Shown: positions 47,436 through 58,655 of the stretch, piece by piece
Layout of the letters: each line of letters starts with the position of its first letter
Position numbering within the stretch: position 1 is the first letter of the stretch
Assembly: GCA_950295325.1 (NCBI GenBank)
Contig: OX485806.1
Coordinates: 39,492,001 to 39,556,000, forward strand
Length of the DNA stretch: 64,000 bases
Reading direction: 5' to 3'
Origin: Polytrichum commune
Taxonomy: Eukaryota > Streptophyta > Polytrichopsida > Polytrichales > Polytrichaceae
Position numbers and translations under genes: made by a program
Notes under the pieces: model-generated
Told to the model about the DNA's origin: nothing
Databases searched by the model: none
The model's input: only the letters and a program-made list of their open reading frames with translations

Positions 47436-47933
47436 TAAGGGGTGCTTCACACTATGGCCGAAGGTCAAGAGGCCGTTGATTTCCACCAATCAGATTGCAA
47501 GAAACCAAGAGTTCGGCCTCTCGACCTTTCACACTAAGGCCAAAGTCCAAAGGATGTCGCAATTTAAAATGATTACTTTTTGAAGAAGGCGACAAACTCT
47601 TGAAGGAAGTTTGGGTCGGACGGGAATGGAAACCCAAACTATGGTTGAGACTCGAGAGGCCGTCGGTCTTTTTTCATTAAAAAATCAATCATTGACAAGA
47701 TCTTGGCCGTTAGACTGGAGGGGTTGTTTTGGGCAAGGAATAAAGCAGGATGCTCCTTTGGGTTTGGACTTTGGCCTTGGCCTTTGGAGGCTTCACACTA
47801 TGCCTGGCCGAAGGCTCCAATTATTATATTTTATTGGCTATTTTCAGCCCATTTCTTTGGACTCTCAACAAAGTTTGGCCACTCAATCCCACGGCCTCTC
47901 GACTTCGATGGCCATAGTGTGAAGCGGCCCTAA
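47436..47933. mobile_element. Harbinger-type MITE with perfect TAA target duplication
   Basis: The left end GGGGTGCTTCACACTATGGC starts at 47439; the right end GCCATAGTGTGAAGCGGCCC finishes at 47930. TAA lies on both sides (47436-47438 and 47931-47933). It is 492 bp. The interior contains several 'ggccgtcg/aggcct' type stretches and no transposase motif. The ORFs inside (47611-47933) are not supported. Confidence 0.92.
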
Positions 47934-48242
47934 ATCAAATGTTAAGGTAGACACGCCTAATTTGGTTACCGATCTTAATCGGACACTTATATTTGAGTGG
48001 CATGTGGTTAGGTGAGCTCCAAGAATAGATACCAAAATTACACATGTTTAAAAGAAGAGCCTGGTTCGGCTGTGCACTGGATTTAGATGTGAAGGGAACG
48101 CTCGAGGTCCTCTAGGAAAGCGGACTAACTTTGGAGATTTGAGCTGGTGCTTTGACAACACAACATGAAAATGGATAATCCAGATGGAGAGCTTTTCTGG
48201 TGGACATGCTGTCTCTTACTTAGTTTTATCATCTTTTTGCAG

Positions 48243-48779
48243 GTTATGTGGAGGTGGTGATGAACTGCTTGATCGAATTCTTGCAAAGTAAGCGACTGCT
48301 AAACTCTAAAAATTGGTTGCTTTCTCTGAGTACCTAAATTTCATTCCAGACCTAATAACAAAAGACATAACTCTACACAGAAGAGTGTGAAATTATGACT
48401 TAACCGGTTTTCAGATAGTGATATTGTGATTTTGTTGACTTAAGTGTGAAGGATATGAGATGGTTCATGACTTCCTCCACTTGGTACAATTGATGTGCAG
48501 TATAGTAGTTTGTGGTGCCTTGGTGTTTTGTCTTTTGAGAGCACAGATTTCCCTGGAGTCAGCATCTTGGTTGGCGATCAAATTTTTGCATCGATATGTT
48601 ATCTTAGTTATGCAATCTTACGGGAGTTAATAATCTTCTTGTTGATCATCAATGTATTGCTATGGTTTGTGTAGGAGAGATACTAGCCATTCTAGTGAGA
48701 AAGATGTTGCTAGAATTGTCAGGCAGATGTTGAATGTTGCCATTTGAATGGTGTTGTGCACCGTGATATGAATCCAAAG
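48243..48779 (+). pseudogene. CDPK-related kinase fragment (CRK type), broken
   Basis: Two exon remnants with a retained intron. Exon a (48243-48287) follows a 'ttttgcag' acceptor and reads LCGGGDELLDRILA, matching the kinase hinge/alpha-D segment of CDPK-related kinases. It ends at a GTAAG donor. Exon b (48675-48779) follows 'tgtgtag' and reads KRDTSHSSEKDVARIVRQML, then NVA; after a frameshift (about 7 bases missing near 48741) it continues HLNGVVHRDMNPK, ending at a GTATG donor. The catalytic-loop Lys environment is altered (HRDMNPK where HRDMKPE is usual). The intron shows this is a fragment of a genomic copy, not a retrocopy. Nothing from the ATP-binding lobe or the later kinase domain was found nearby. 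Confidence 0.85.
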
Positions 48780-49560
48780 GTATGATCTCCAAGTCCTTGA
48801 GGTATTTGAGAATGGAATCACTATTGTGGTTATATGTACAATGTCCTTCATCATGAAACTGGTCTGAGTGCCTTTTACAAACTCAACTAAGCTACTGGCC
48901 CCTCAATGGGTGGGACATGTAGAACTTTTTCTTTACATCTCATAAAGAGGATTCGCCTATCATAACATTTCAGATTGAATGTGGGGGAATGTTCTATGGA
49001 ATACTGACAGTCCCACAAAATGTTGTTATGGATCTGAATAATGTTGTGGGATCTGGTTTTGGATTTTCTGAATACATAAAGCCATCTATGTGTATCATTT
49101 CAAGCCTTTGTTATCAACAATTAAGAAACTACCATCAATGAAGTCAATTTTCCAAACAAAGATTTTTTTATTTCTGGCAATACAAGTGTAGAACGTGTTG
49201 AAAATAGAGCATTAGGTTGATCGTAGTCATAAGATGGAGATTGTTAAAGGTGTAAGAATGAATAAGGTTTTAATAAATCCATATGGTTTGTAGGAAATGG
49301 GATTTGATAATCTGATATGCATTGTATAAATCAAGAAGGAAAAGTTCAATAAAGAGCAAGGCAAGGAGTGGAGGTGACCATCTCACTCCAAGCATTGTTC
49401 ATAAAATTCAAAGTTAGTACATAAATTTAAATCACTTTCACTTAACACTAGCCAAGGATCAGGTGTTGTTCGCTTTACCGTGCTTGCACCCTTATGATGT
49501 GCTATTAGGGCCAAGTTTCATGTACTAGTGCTTGTACATTTTTTAGTGGGTGAAAAATGG
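48780..49560. other. Flank of the kinase fragment, gene-free
   Basis: Possibly further decayed intron or exon of the same kinase copy, but I see no recognisable kinase motif after 48779. Confidence 0.4.
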
Positions 49561-49899
49561 GTGATGATACCCATTTTATGAAGGGACACTCCTATGTAGG
49601 GTGTCGATTTATTCTGATTTTCAACTTTCTCACCAAATTTAGTGAGTGATGAGATATCACACTTTATGAAGGTGACCATAATGAAGGTCATCATCATTCA
49701 ATTTTTTTATTTTGGACTTGCACATGAATTTTTGAACATTTATTGAATGAATTCCAAATTATTTGTTCTTGGTGTTCATAGGTTGGTGCTGATGTCCTCT
49801 ATGGAAATACATAATTATTTGTATATTTTGCTTTTAGTTGAAATCGTGATTGTACATTGCTTATATTTTTGATACATTTGAGTAGTCTTTGATTTTTTT

Positions 49900-50913
49900 T
49901 CCTAAACCCGACACTTATTATCACATTGCATTATATATATATATATATATATTGTTATTAAGATACAAATTCTCATGTGTTTATTTTAGTTTGTGATGAA
50001 AACTTCGATAATATAACATATACTTGTCTTTGATCACTTCTTTCTTTTTCGTTTTTCCGACAACCATAATTTGAGTGACTGTATAAATAGTGTATGATGC
50101 AAGAGAAGTTGATACTCTTGGCAACTAATGCTGTCATGTCCGTAATCACTATATCATTACAACTTACTATGAAGAATGTTTTTCATAGAGTTGTCAAAGA
50201 GAGAAAAGTTGTAGCCAAAAAATGGAAAACGACATTTGATGCAATATTTTAGCTATATCTTACTATGGATTTCATGATTTATCTCACATACATAAGATAT
50301 GTTCGTAAGATATAAATATTGGATGTATTCTATAGGTCACAATACATCAAGCCAAAATTTGTGCATTGGTATGATTAATATTGAAAACTTATAATGCCTG
50401 ATAACCCAATGAGTTTCAAGATTTTTTTTCAAGTTTCAGTTGTTACTTTTAATTATATTTGTGATATTATTAGATTACATATGGAAAGAAAACCGCCTTC
50501 AAGTTTGACAACTATTGTAAGAATATAAGTAACTATTCTTAAGCAAATGTTTATGGCTTGCGTCAATTAACAATCAAAAATTCACATTTCACCGTGGGTG
50601 AGATGTTTGGAGTTGCGGCATATACAAACGTGAAGACTTACAAGATGTTTGTAAAGTCTCTTTTCATTGCCGCAATATTTTTGCATTTAAAGTGGCTAGT
50701 AAATGAAAAATCAATGAATGTGAAAGTTGGTTTTTAAAACATTCACGGTATTCTACAATGTTTTCATGTAATTAATAAACCGAATGACATCAATAATATA
50801 GAGTGGTTTGATAACGATCATAATTATAGTATAATTTAAAAAATAATATAGACTAAAAAACTAGGTTCATCGATCTTTTTGTTGGATTTATGGATTCAGT
50901 TCACGATAATTAT

Positions 50914-50947
<34 letters not shown>

Positions 50948-51620
50948 ATAATCATAAATTATTTGGTACTAAGAATGTGAAATTGGATGGAACCACAAAG
51001 AATGTGCAAAATGTGGATGTTCACGAGTTTATTATAGGCAATGTGAGATTCACAAGTAGTCCAAATATGTTTGTACCAAGGTTTATCATCTATCTTTTAA
51101 TTATACAACTTTAAAGATTTTAACAAACATATGTGTGTAGATTGTATATTGGGGTCTTAAAAGGATTGTAAAAAAAGATTTAAAAAACAATTTCAACTGT
51201 AAAATTAAAAAAAAATTCATTGATTGTGACATGTTACATTTTACAAAACATTGGTATAAATAATAATGAGATCATTGATGAAAAATAGGTTTTTGAGATC
51301 ACCATGATGAAGGCTACACCGAGCTTATAGACCATATCATATCGGATGATCAAACTGGATAATTACAATTAACAATTACAAAAAATTTGTATAATCTTGA
51401 AGCTACATGCTTTAATAAATAAATAAAATAATGTGTATTCAAATTTCATGAAAAATATGCAATGATGTGTATATGATGAATAGAATGTAAAAATTATAGT
51501 TACCTAGATAAAATAAATTGTCCAAAATTTCTCAAAATCATTATTTGTGAATTCAAAATAATATAAAATCATAATTTTAAATGTAATTATAGTGGATAGC
51601 TTTTATATATTTTAATACGT
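49900..51620. other. AT-rich segment with decayed coding-like stretches
   Basis: Very AT-rich, with an AT microsatellite (49930-49952) and a T run (50918-50942). On the plus strand there are coding-like runs of unknown origin: 50097-50248 begins ATGATGCAAGAG a few bases after TATAAATA; about 50590-50740 is open except for two stops; 50890-51114 is an uninterrupted 74-codon frame containing the poly-Phe from the T run. No family recognised. It could be remnants of a foreign AT-rich element, or simply neutral DNA. Confidence 0.3.
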
Positions 51621-52059
51621 GATGTCAATACCTACTTATGGACACCAAAAAAACATTATTTGGACTCTACATTAATTTCTGTACCCATATTGCGTGTGAG
51701 TGGAAAACTTGATGTGTGAAACCGAAGTTAACAAACGTCTAGTGGGAAACCAAATTTAACAAAAGTCTAGTCCTACCCGAAAATAAGTTTGTGATGTGAG
51801 TGCCATTTTACATCGCATCACATCACATACGTCTTCATCATCGCCATTGTATCACTCAAGATTCATGATGATAGACAAGCAACTAGAAAGGCAATTATGG
51901 AGGGGAGAAACGGCTACCCAATGATTAATCTCTAATTTGGCACACATCACATGACGCGATGTCTTGGCGGGGGCACATGCACATGGCTTCATTTCATGAG
52001 CTTACTTCAACAATGAGGGTACTTTAATGATACTTCAAGATTCATGACTTTGCAATTCA

Positions 52060-52906
52060 TTGTTCTTGCAAAAAATCTGTGGTTCTCAAGTTAGTCCGAG
52101 TTTCTTAAGCAAGTCTGCATTTGTAACATTAGAGGCAAAACTGATCCATCCATACTGTCAGTTCCTTTCACTTCTTCCATGTGTGCGCTAGGACTCGTTC
52201 TAATCTCACCTTGCACAACGTCCTCATTTGATTTGATCCGTTTGCTAGGTGTGCTATTGTTCCTCTCCAGGGCATTCCCTTCTGAGGCATCAACAACCAA
52301 CACTTTCACAACAATATTCAGATCCCCATCATCCTGCCTCCTCTTCTTCACATTGGCTGTGGAGTTTGTCACTGGAGGAGAAGCGTCTAAGAGGGTCATT
52401 GAAGATCTTTCATGAACCATTTTTTCAGACACATCGCCACCATTGTTCGGCAATCCAGCTCCAGGTATCTCTTTCAACTTAGAGGCATCATGTCTGTCAT
52501 GTTCATCGTCATGCTAATTTGAACTGTGATGTTTACGTTGCAATACAGCCTCTTCAAGACTATGGGTAATTGATTTTGCTTGACCAGAACCTACTCCCTC
52601 TTTATCATGAGCATCAAACTCCAGAAGCCCTGGTAGAGCTGGACTCTCATTTGCACCACCCAATGGACTAGTACTGTTTTGGTGTATATGCCCTGTGCAC
52701 CAGGAATACTTGTTGCTACCGTCTGCCCTGTTCACAGGATGACCTTGTGTAATTTGTCCTTCAAGAGTCGGCGATTTGAATCTGCTCTGTGTCTTCAAGC
52801 TTGGCCAGTGCTTCCCTTTCCTGATGCTTGATTGTAAGTACAGCTTCCTCTCATGCGGCATACAAAGTTCGCAGATGCTCTTGAAGTTCCAATGTTTCCA
52901 TGTTAG
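52060..52906 (-). pseudogene. Broken copy of an unidentified coiled-coil nuclear-type protein gene, intronless
   Basis: Minus strand. It starts METLELQEHLRTLYAA (52905 downwards), then EEAVLTIKHQEREALAKLED, a clear coiled coil interrupted by a TGA. It then shifts frame (around 52740-52760) into a long open stretch (HIHQNSTSPLGGANES, GQAKSITHSLEEAVLQRK) with one TAG at 52512-52514. The same frame continues LKEIPGAGLPNNGGDVSEKM, NVKKRRQDDGD and TPSKRIKSNEDV. A final frameshift leads to SNVTNADLLKKLGLT and a stop near 52086. Continuity over 800 bases with no introns suggests a processed or captured copy. I do not recognise the parent; the sequence suggests a coiled-coil protein with a nuclear-localisation-like basic patch. 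Its first codons are fused to the nicalin-derived segment. Confidence 0.6.
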
Positions 52907-53754
52907 CAGCTCCAATGAGGAACAAAATGTTTTCTGGCATGAATGTGGAGGGTATTAGGGTTAGGGGTTTCTGTTGACAAAGTTGGGCCTGCATTGCTGG
53001 TTCAGAATATTTGCAGAGTAAGCGGTTGCTCGGGGGGCTCCTCCTGCTACTTCCTCAACATTTTGGCAGGCCAGCTGAGTCTCCTCAGAGTGATGCAGAG
53101 GGTGATGATGGTGACGATGAAGTGAGGAGCTCTATATCAGAGCTGGAGCAATGGCTTGTGCAGAACACCCTCCCGGTATGATTGGCAATTGAATTGTGTC
53201 AAATGCTTTTGCATGATTTCTAGAGAGCTGGGCTGATTCTCACTTCCTCTTAAAGCTTTGGAAGCTTCTCTACCTATTACTACTTTGGCATGGGATTCCT
53301 GATTCCATTGTGTCATGATAGCGTGCAACTTGTCCATTGACATCTTCACTTCCTGAGTGCTCGAACTTTGTCCAAATTTGACATGAAACTTCTTGAGGGC
53401 TTTGAACTTAGTCTGAATTTGTAAAACCTGTTCTGCTGACCTTGATGTTAGCAGGTATACTAAGAGCACATGAGTCGCAATTTGATACAGAATACCCTAA
53501 GTTGAAGAATGTAATGGGAGGGGATTTATCTTAAATGCATTGACAACTTTTACCTAGTTCTCAGTGAACTTCTACACTGACGCAAATACATGAGATTTGC
53601 TGAGGAGGAGGGCTAGTGTCTTCTTTGTTTTGGCTGAAAGAGTGGCCCCTGTGGTCTGATCCCACATAAGGTTAGGGAGTCTTGTAAGATTCAACGGCTC
53701 TTTCAGCCTAAACAATTAAAAAAAAAGTATTCCTTTGTTTAATGTCCTTAATTT
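52893..53754 (+). pseudogene. Duplicate of nicalin exon 2 with its flanking introns (inverted relative to the parent)
   Basis: This segment is the reverse complement of 29332-30194 at about 95% identity by eye, 862 against 863 bases. It contains the end of intron 1, all of exon 2 with an intact reading frame (QSKRLLGGLLLLLPQHF, a D/E-rich run, ISELEQWLVQNTLP), both splice sites, and most of intron 2. One visible coding difference is Ile to Ser in VRISI/VRSSI. Since introns are kept, it is a DNA-level copy. Its left edge joins the coiled-coil pseudogene at a shared 'gctaacatggaaaca' microhomology. Its right edge is the first base of the CACTA terminus at 53755. Confidence 0.93.
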
Positions 53755-53990
53755 CACTACTAGGAAAACATGCGAAATATGACTAGGGCCTTATGACCGG
53801 ATATGACTACTGGTTAGAATGCAGTCATCAGTGACCACTTTGGTGACTAGAAATGACTATAGTCATCACATGACTATGATTTTAGTCATATTTTCAGGGG
53901 GCTTGAATGGGAACTACGTAGGGAACGTGTTCTCCCAATTGTTTTTCTCATGGGCAACCATATGACTAGAATTAGTAGTTAGGTGACTAT
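53755..53990. mobile_element. CACTA transposon, left terminus and subterminal repeats
   Basis: CACTACTAGGAAAACATG at 53755 is a standard CACTA terminal inverted repeat. Over the next 230 bases TGACTA/TAGTCA motifs recur (about ten times), the subterminal repeats bound by TnpA-type proteins in this superfamily. The three bases before it (TTT, 53752-53754) would be the left target duplication; the matching right copy was not found. Confidence 0.85.
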
Positions 53991-54548
53991 AGTTTTGGGC
54001 AGCCAATTGTTGGGGGATTTAGGAGTGGGGCATTCATGGTTTTAATGCAATTTTTTTCCTTTGTTTATGTTCAATTTATTCTTTCACTTCTTCTTTCCTT
54101 CCTTTAGTTTATCTCTTCTCGTGATTTTATTTTGTTCCTTTAAGGTTTTCTCCTTAGGGTTATAGTATTTTTTTTAAATTATTTAAATTTCTGTGAACTT
54201 ATATGAGTGTTATTTGAAGTGTTTTTCATTCCAATCTTTTTTTCTTGGAAGCATTTTCCCATCTGTTTTTGACTTCAGATGTTATGGAAATTTTTGCAAT
54301 TGCAAACTCAAACTATCTACAACCACTACAATTCTCTTTGCACATTGTTCAAATACTTGTCGATGTGGATTTTTGTTTGAGCCACTGCACACGCATGTTC
54401 TTTATTCAATCGGTGACGCTGAAGTTGGTTGGAAGGCAAGTCCAATTGTATATCTTGGCAATGACATAAATGACTACCATTCATAGTGTGTTTGATAGTT
54501 GGTCATATCCCACCTCTAGATCCTTCTCTACAACAACCAACTTTTTGT

Positions 54549-57500
54549 TTACATCTCGGGTGGTAAGTCTCTTCCATCTGCTAAAATCATTATTGTCCGA
54601 TTCCTTGTCCATGGTACTGCATGCTCCTCTACTCTACCTAACTGCACACTTTGCATTTCATGCCTTCCGTTGTCGCTTGACTCGACTCTTGCACCACGTG
54701 GCTGTCGTCGCAAAACAATCTTCCATTCACTGTTCTCCTCGTTGTCTACAAAAAAAACTTGTTGTACGTGAAGAGGAAATGCAAAAGAATCCGCTGAATA
54801 TGGAATCAGTCGATCAAATCTGAACAATGTGAATCTATATTCGTCGCACTTCATTGTAGCCCGAGCTCCCCTCTTGTTGGCTTGTGCCCATGTGCAATAC
54901 AACACCACTACTTCATATTTTCCGTAGTCTACGCTGATAATTTCGTCCACCCACCCTACATACTCTAGATTTGCTGTTCTCATGTTCTTGTCACTAGAAC
55001 TAGAACGACAAGATTGGAGAAACGTAGCTGCTACTCCACTGTCACATGTGGACATAGATGCTTCTGCTCCCCGTACTCGTATATGATTGCCATATGCATA
55101 CATCGCCTTGTATGCCTTTGCTTCTTGTCTAGGAGGCAACAACAATGCATGTACATCCTCGGACACATCATTCCCCCTCGCAGTGTCTTCGGTCACTGCG
55201 TTTTGGAACCACGTACTGAAGGATTCTTGTCGTACATCAATGGGATAATCTGCGCGTTTTCCCTTGCTTCGTCTTTGAACGGTTTTTCTGGCCTCTTCTC
55301 GTCTAGTCATTTCAGTGGCATACCGCCTGCAATATACACATCACCTCAAGACCGTTACTTTTCATACACTGTTAGAATACTACAACATGTACAGCTATGT
55401 TGGTCATCTTCTTCATAACTGTGACTATACCTAGTAGTCTTCTTCACTTTTTTGACTGTTTCATATGTTTCGTCTTCATAGCTAGTCCTAAAATGAAAAA
55501 CGATGACTAGACATAGTGCTCTGTTTGCCATGTATTACTACCTAACAATCATATTGCTTAGGTGCATACTTTCTGTAATCTTCAAGTATTTCAGCGTTGT
55601 TGAGCACGAACTCATGAATCCGTTGTTGCAGTTGCGGAGACAGTACGCGCCGTCTCCCCTTCCCTTGTAACACTTCGTCATTTGTACTTGGCTCCTCTTT
55701 GTCGTCCCATACACGGCGTGATGTCACAGTGCAGTTTTGCATGTACTCGGTGCAGAATCCAAGTGCCTCCTCCATGATATACCCTCTTGCCATCGATCCC
55801 TCCGGTTGTGCTCGTTGCCGTACGTAGCCCTTCAACGTTTTTATATACCGTTCAACAGGGTACATCCAACGTGTGTGAACCGGACCACAAATGTCTAACT
55901 GCTGCACTAAGTGAATCGGCAAATGTGACATGACATCAAAAAATGCCGGCGGGAAGACCTTCTCCAACATACACATAGTAACTGCAGTTTCTTCCATCAG
56001 GTCTTCCATTGTAGATGGATCCACAGACTTTACACATAATCGCACAAAGATCCTACTTGTACGAATTATTGCCGCACGAACTTCCTTTGTTAGGAGTGTT
56101 CGCACACATAAAGGAAGAATTTGTTGCATCATTATGTGGTAGTCATGTGACTTAAGCCCACGAAGGTCTCCATCAATGGTTATCCTCTTCGACAACTGCC
56201 CCACGTAGTTGCTGGGGGTCTTCAGGTTGCGGATAGTTTTGATATATTTTGACTTCTCCACCTTTGACAGCACATAGGGAGCAACTGGTAGTATGATGGT
56301 GTCATTTCCACTAGGTTTCGGGTGGAGCTCAGGACGTATCGACGCCTCCTTAAGGTCTAGTCTTACTTTCAACGTATCTTTCAATCCCCATATTGTCTTC
56401 ATGATGTTTTCGCACAAGTTTTTTTCGCAATGCATTGGATCCAACACATGACGGATCATAAGAGCCTACAAGCAGTGCTCGACTCATGTTAGAGCAATTA
56501 TGCACATCTCCTCACTACGGCATTCTGTGTGTATTCGTACAAATGTAGTCGTGGGTTTGGTGTTCATGACTATGCACGAGTCATATTTTATTTACCGAGT
56601 CAGGGGATCCAAACATGTGACTAGCACCACTGATTTCTGCACTACATAGAGTCATGCGCTGAGTGCAGATAATCATGTATTGATCACATATAGTGTTTTA
56701 CAGTCAAATAGCAGAAATAATGTAAATTAGTGTAAGGTCTGGAAATGGCTATGGTACACTGACCTGCCAATACGGAAGACGAAACAAGCCGGACAACCTC
56801 TTCACTCCAGTTGTGTGCACTGGATCGTTGACCCCCCCATGTCTGTTTTTGTTGGAGGCATTTAGCCATTTCTCCCTTGCATTAGCGTGGCGCACAATGT
56901 CTCGACCAGTAAGAGGGCAAGGTAGCGTTCTATTTTCTTCTTTGCCATCAAATGCTCTTTGGAGTCGTCGATACGGGTGATTCCTTGTTAGGTATCTCCG
57001 ATGACCCAAATATAAATTTTTGCCCAGTGCAGTTGATCGACGAGTACTAACATTAGGGCCACATTCAGTGCATCCTTTGTAACCCTTTGTCACTTGCCCA
57101 GAGACAAGACCATACGCAGGATAATCATGAATGCACCACATCAAAATTGCTTTGAGGACAAAATGCTTGTTTTCACCGTCAGTCGATACATCGACGGCAT
57201 ACACCATGCCACAGTTGCTGCAACTCTTCAATAAGTGGGGCCAAATAGACATCTATGTTTTCCGAAGTGACGCTTTCTTTTCCAGGGATTAGAAGAACCA
57301 ACATTAGAAAGAAACGTTTCGTGATGAGCCAGGGAGGAAGGTTGTAATTCAACATTATTACTGGCCACGTTGAGTGATTTAATGATTGGGTTGAGTAAGG
57401 GTTCACACCATCTAGGGCCATCCCTAGTCGTATGTTCCTCTCCTCAGAGGCAAATGCCGGATACACAACATTGATGTGTTTCCAAGCTTTAGAGTCTGGA

Positions 57501-58219
57501 ACACTCTCCATATTACCGTCCAGTTCTTTCCTTGATGTGTGCCACTTGGTTAACTGTGCAAGTCGGGCACATCGAAACATTCGCAACAGACGGGGTATAA
57601 GTGGAAAATGCCTTAGTATCTTCGCTGCCCTTGTACTATTGTCTGATATGTATCGCATCTCCCCACATTTCGGACAACTCAAGGCCTCTGCTAACTCGCG
57701 TCGAAATAAACAACACCCGTTTCTACATGCATGGATGGAGTTGTAGGAGAGCCCCAAATTCCGTAGGAATTTCTTCCCTTCCCAATGGGATTTTGGCAGT
57801 TTATTACCCTTGGGGAGAAGTTTGGTGATCACGTTCAAGATTTTATCTGCACAAGTGTTTGAAACTCCAAATACCGTGAAGCAATTGAACAGGAGAAGCA
57901 CTGCAACCAACAGCTTTGTTTGCGAGCCTTCGTATAGGGGAATGTTTGATTCCTCAATGACTGTCGTAAGATCTACGTTATTGAGGTCATTGTCTTCCAA
58001 AGCACTGTCATTTTCGTCCTCATCAATTCCATCATAGGTAGCGGGAGGAATGTTGTCGTATCGTGCAAAACACTCTGTGACCATCCGTGTAAGCTCAAAT
58101 TCCTCAGAGTCGGTTTGCATGGACGTGATTTCCCCCTGCGCTTCATGACGTTCGTGGAGGTCTTGGCAATCTTGCCCAGTTTCGTACAGTATTCCAGACT
58201 TCATACAACATAACAACAA
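54549..58219 (-). pseudogene. TNP2-type CACTA transposase with DUF4218 and DUF4216 regions, frameshifted
   Basis: Minus strand, in probable exons. Exon 1 (58219 to 56764) encodes the zinc-ribbon-like CPKCGEMRY, then GMALDGVNPYSTQS and DVSTDGENKHF, the TNP2 core including the PAYGLVSGQVTKGYKGCTEC segment. A +/-1 frameshift lies near 57190-57230 (after LQQLWHGV). A donor at 56763 and acceptor at 56466 lead to exon 2 (56465-55542) with IRHVLDPMHCEKNLCENI, HDYHIMMQQILPLCVR, LPIHLVQQLDICGPVH and MYPVERYIKTLKGYVR, which is the DUF4218 region. A short exon (55487-55431) and a last exon (about 55328-54549) encode the DUF4216 region (WVDEIISVDYGKYEVVVLYC, KCDEYRFTLFRF, VFFVDNE). Domain order is standard for plant CACTA elements. 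The frameshift makes this copy defective unless it is spliced out. Confidence 0.9.
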
Positions 58220-58329
58220 CCCCCCAATTATTTACAGGTACGTGACGTTACTTGCATTGCTTACGATAATGTAACAATAGAAAATGAATCTAAATACTTG
58301 TGTCATCTATTTGGTAACACTGTTTGCAA

Positions 58330-58640
58330 TTTAGTCGTCCATACCATAACAGTGACATCGATTTACTCATCTGTGCAAAATGAGTGAGAACAATTTAATC
58401 ATCTCTGTGAAAAAAGTGACTAGGATTTAGTCATCAACGCAAAAACAATGACTACGACTACCCCTAAGAGTGAACTATCAGACTTAGCAGTCATTGAGCA
58501 CTTAAAGATTACAACAATTTAGTCACATGGGTTACTGAGATCATTGCTACAAAAGGGACGTCTTGTCAGTTTAGAGGGTAATATGTGAATAGTTCCTCTC
58601 CCACGTCAATGTCACGTGTTGCTATAGTCATGATATACCC
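58330..58640. repeat. Internal TGACTA/TTAGTC repeat cluster between the SET-like gene and TNP2
   Basis: Several TTTAGTCATC, TGACTA and TTTAGTCAC motifs lie here, similar to the subterminal arrays. It may be a promoter region bound by the element's own protein, or the remains of a terminus. Confidence 0.5.
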
Positions 58641-58655
58641 CCAAGTTTTTGGATT

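Noticed and set aside
48243-48779. Functional kinase gene
   Set aside because: Only two internal exons, a frameshift and a changed catalytic loop; no ATP-binding lobe nearby.
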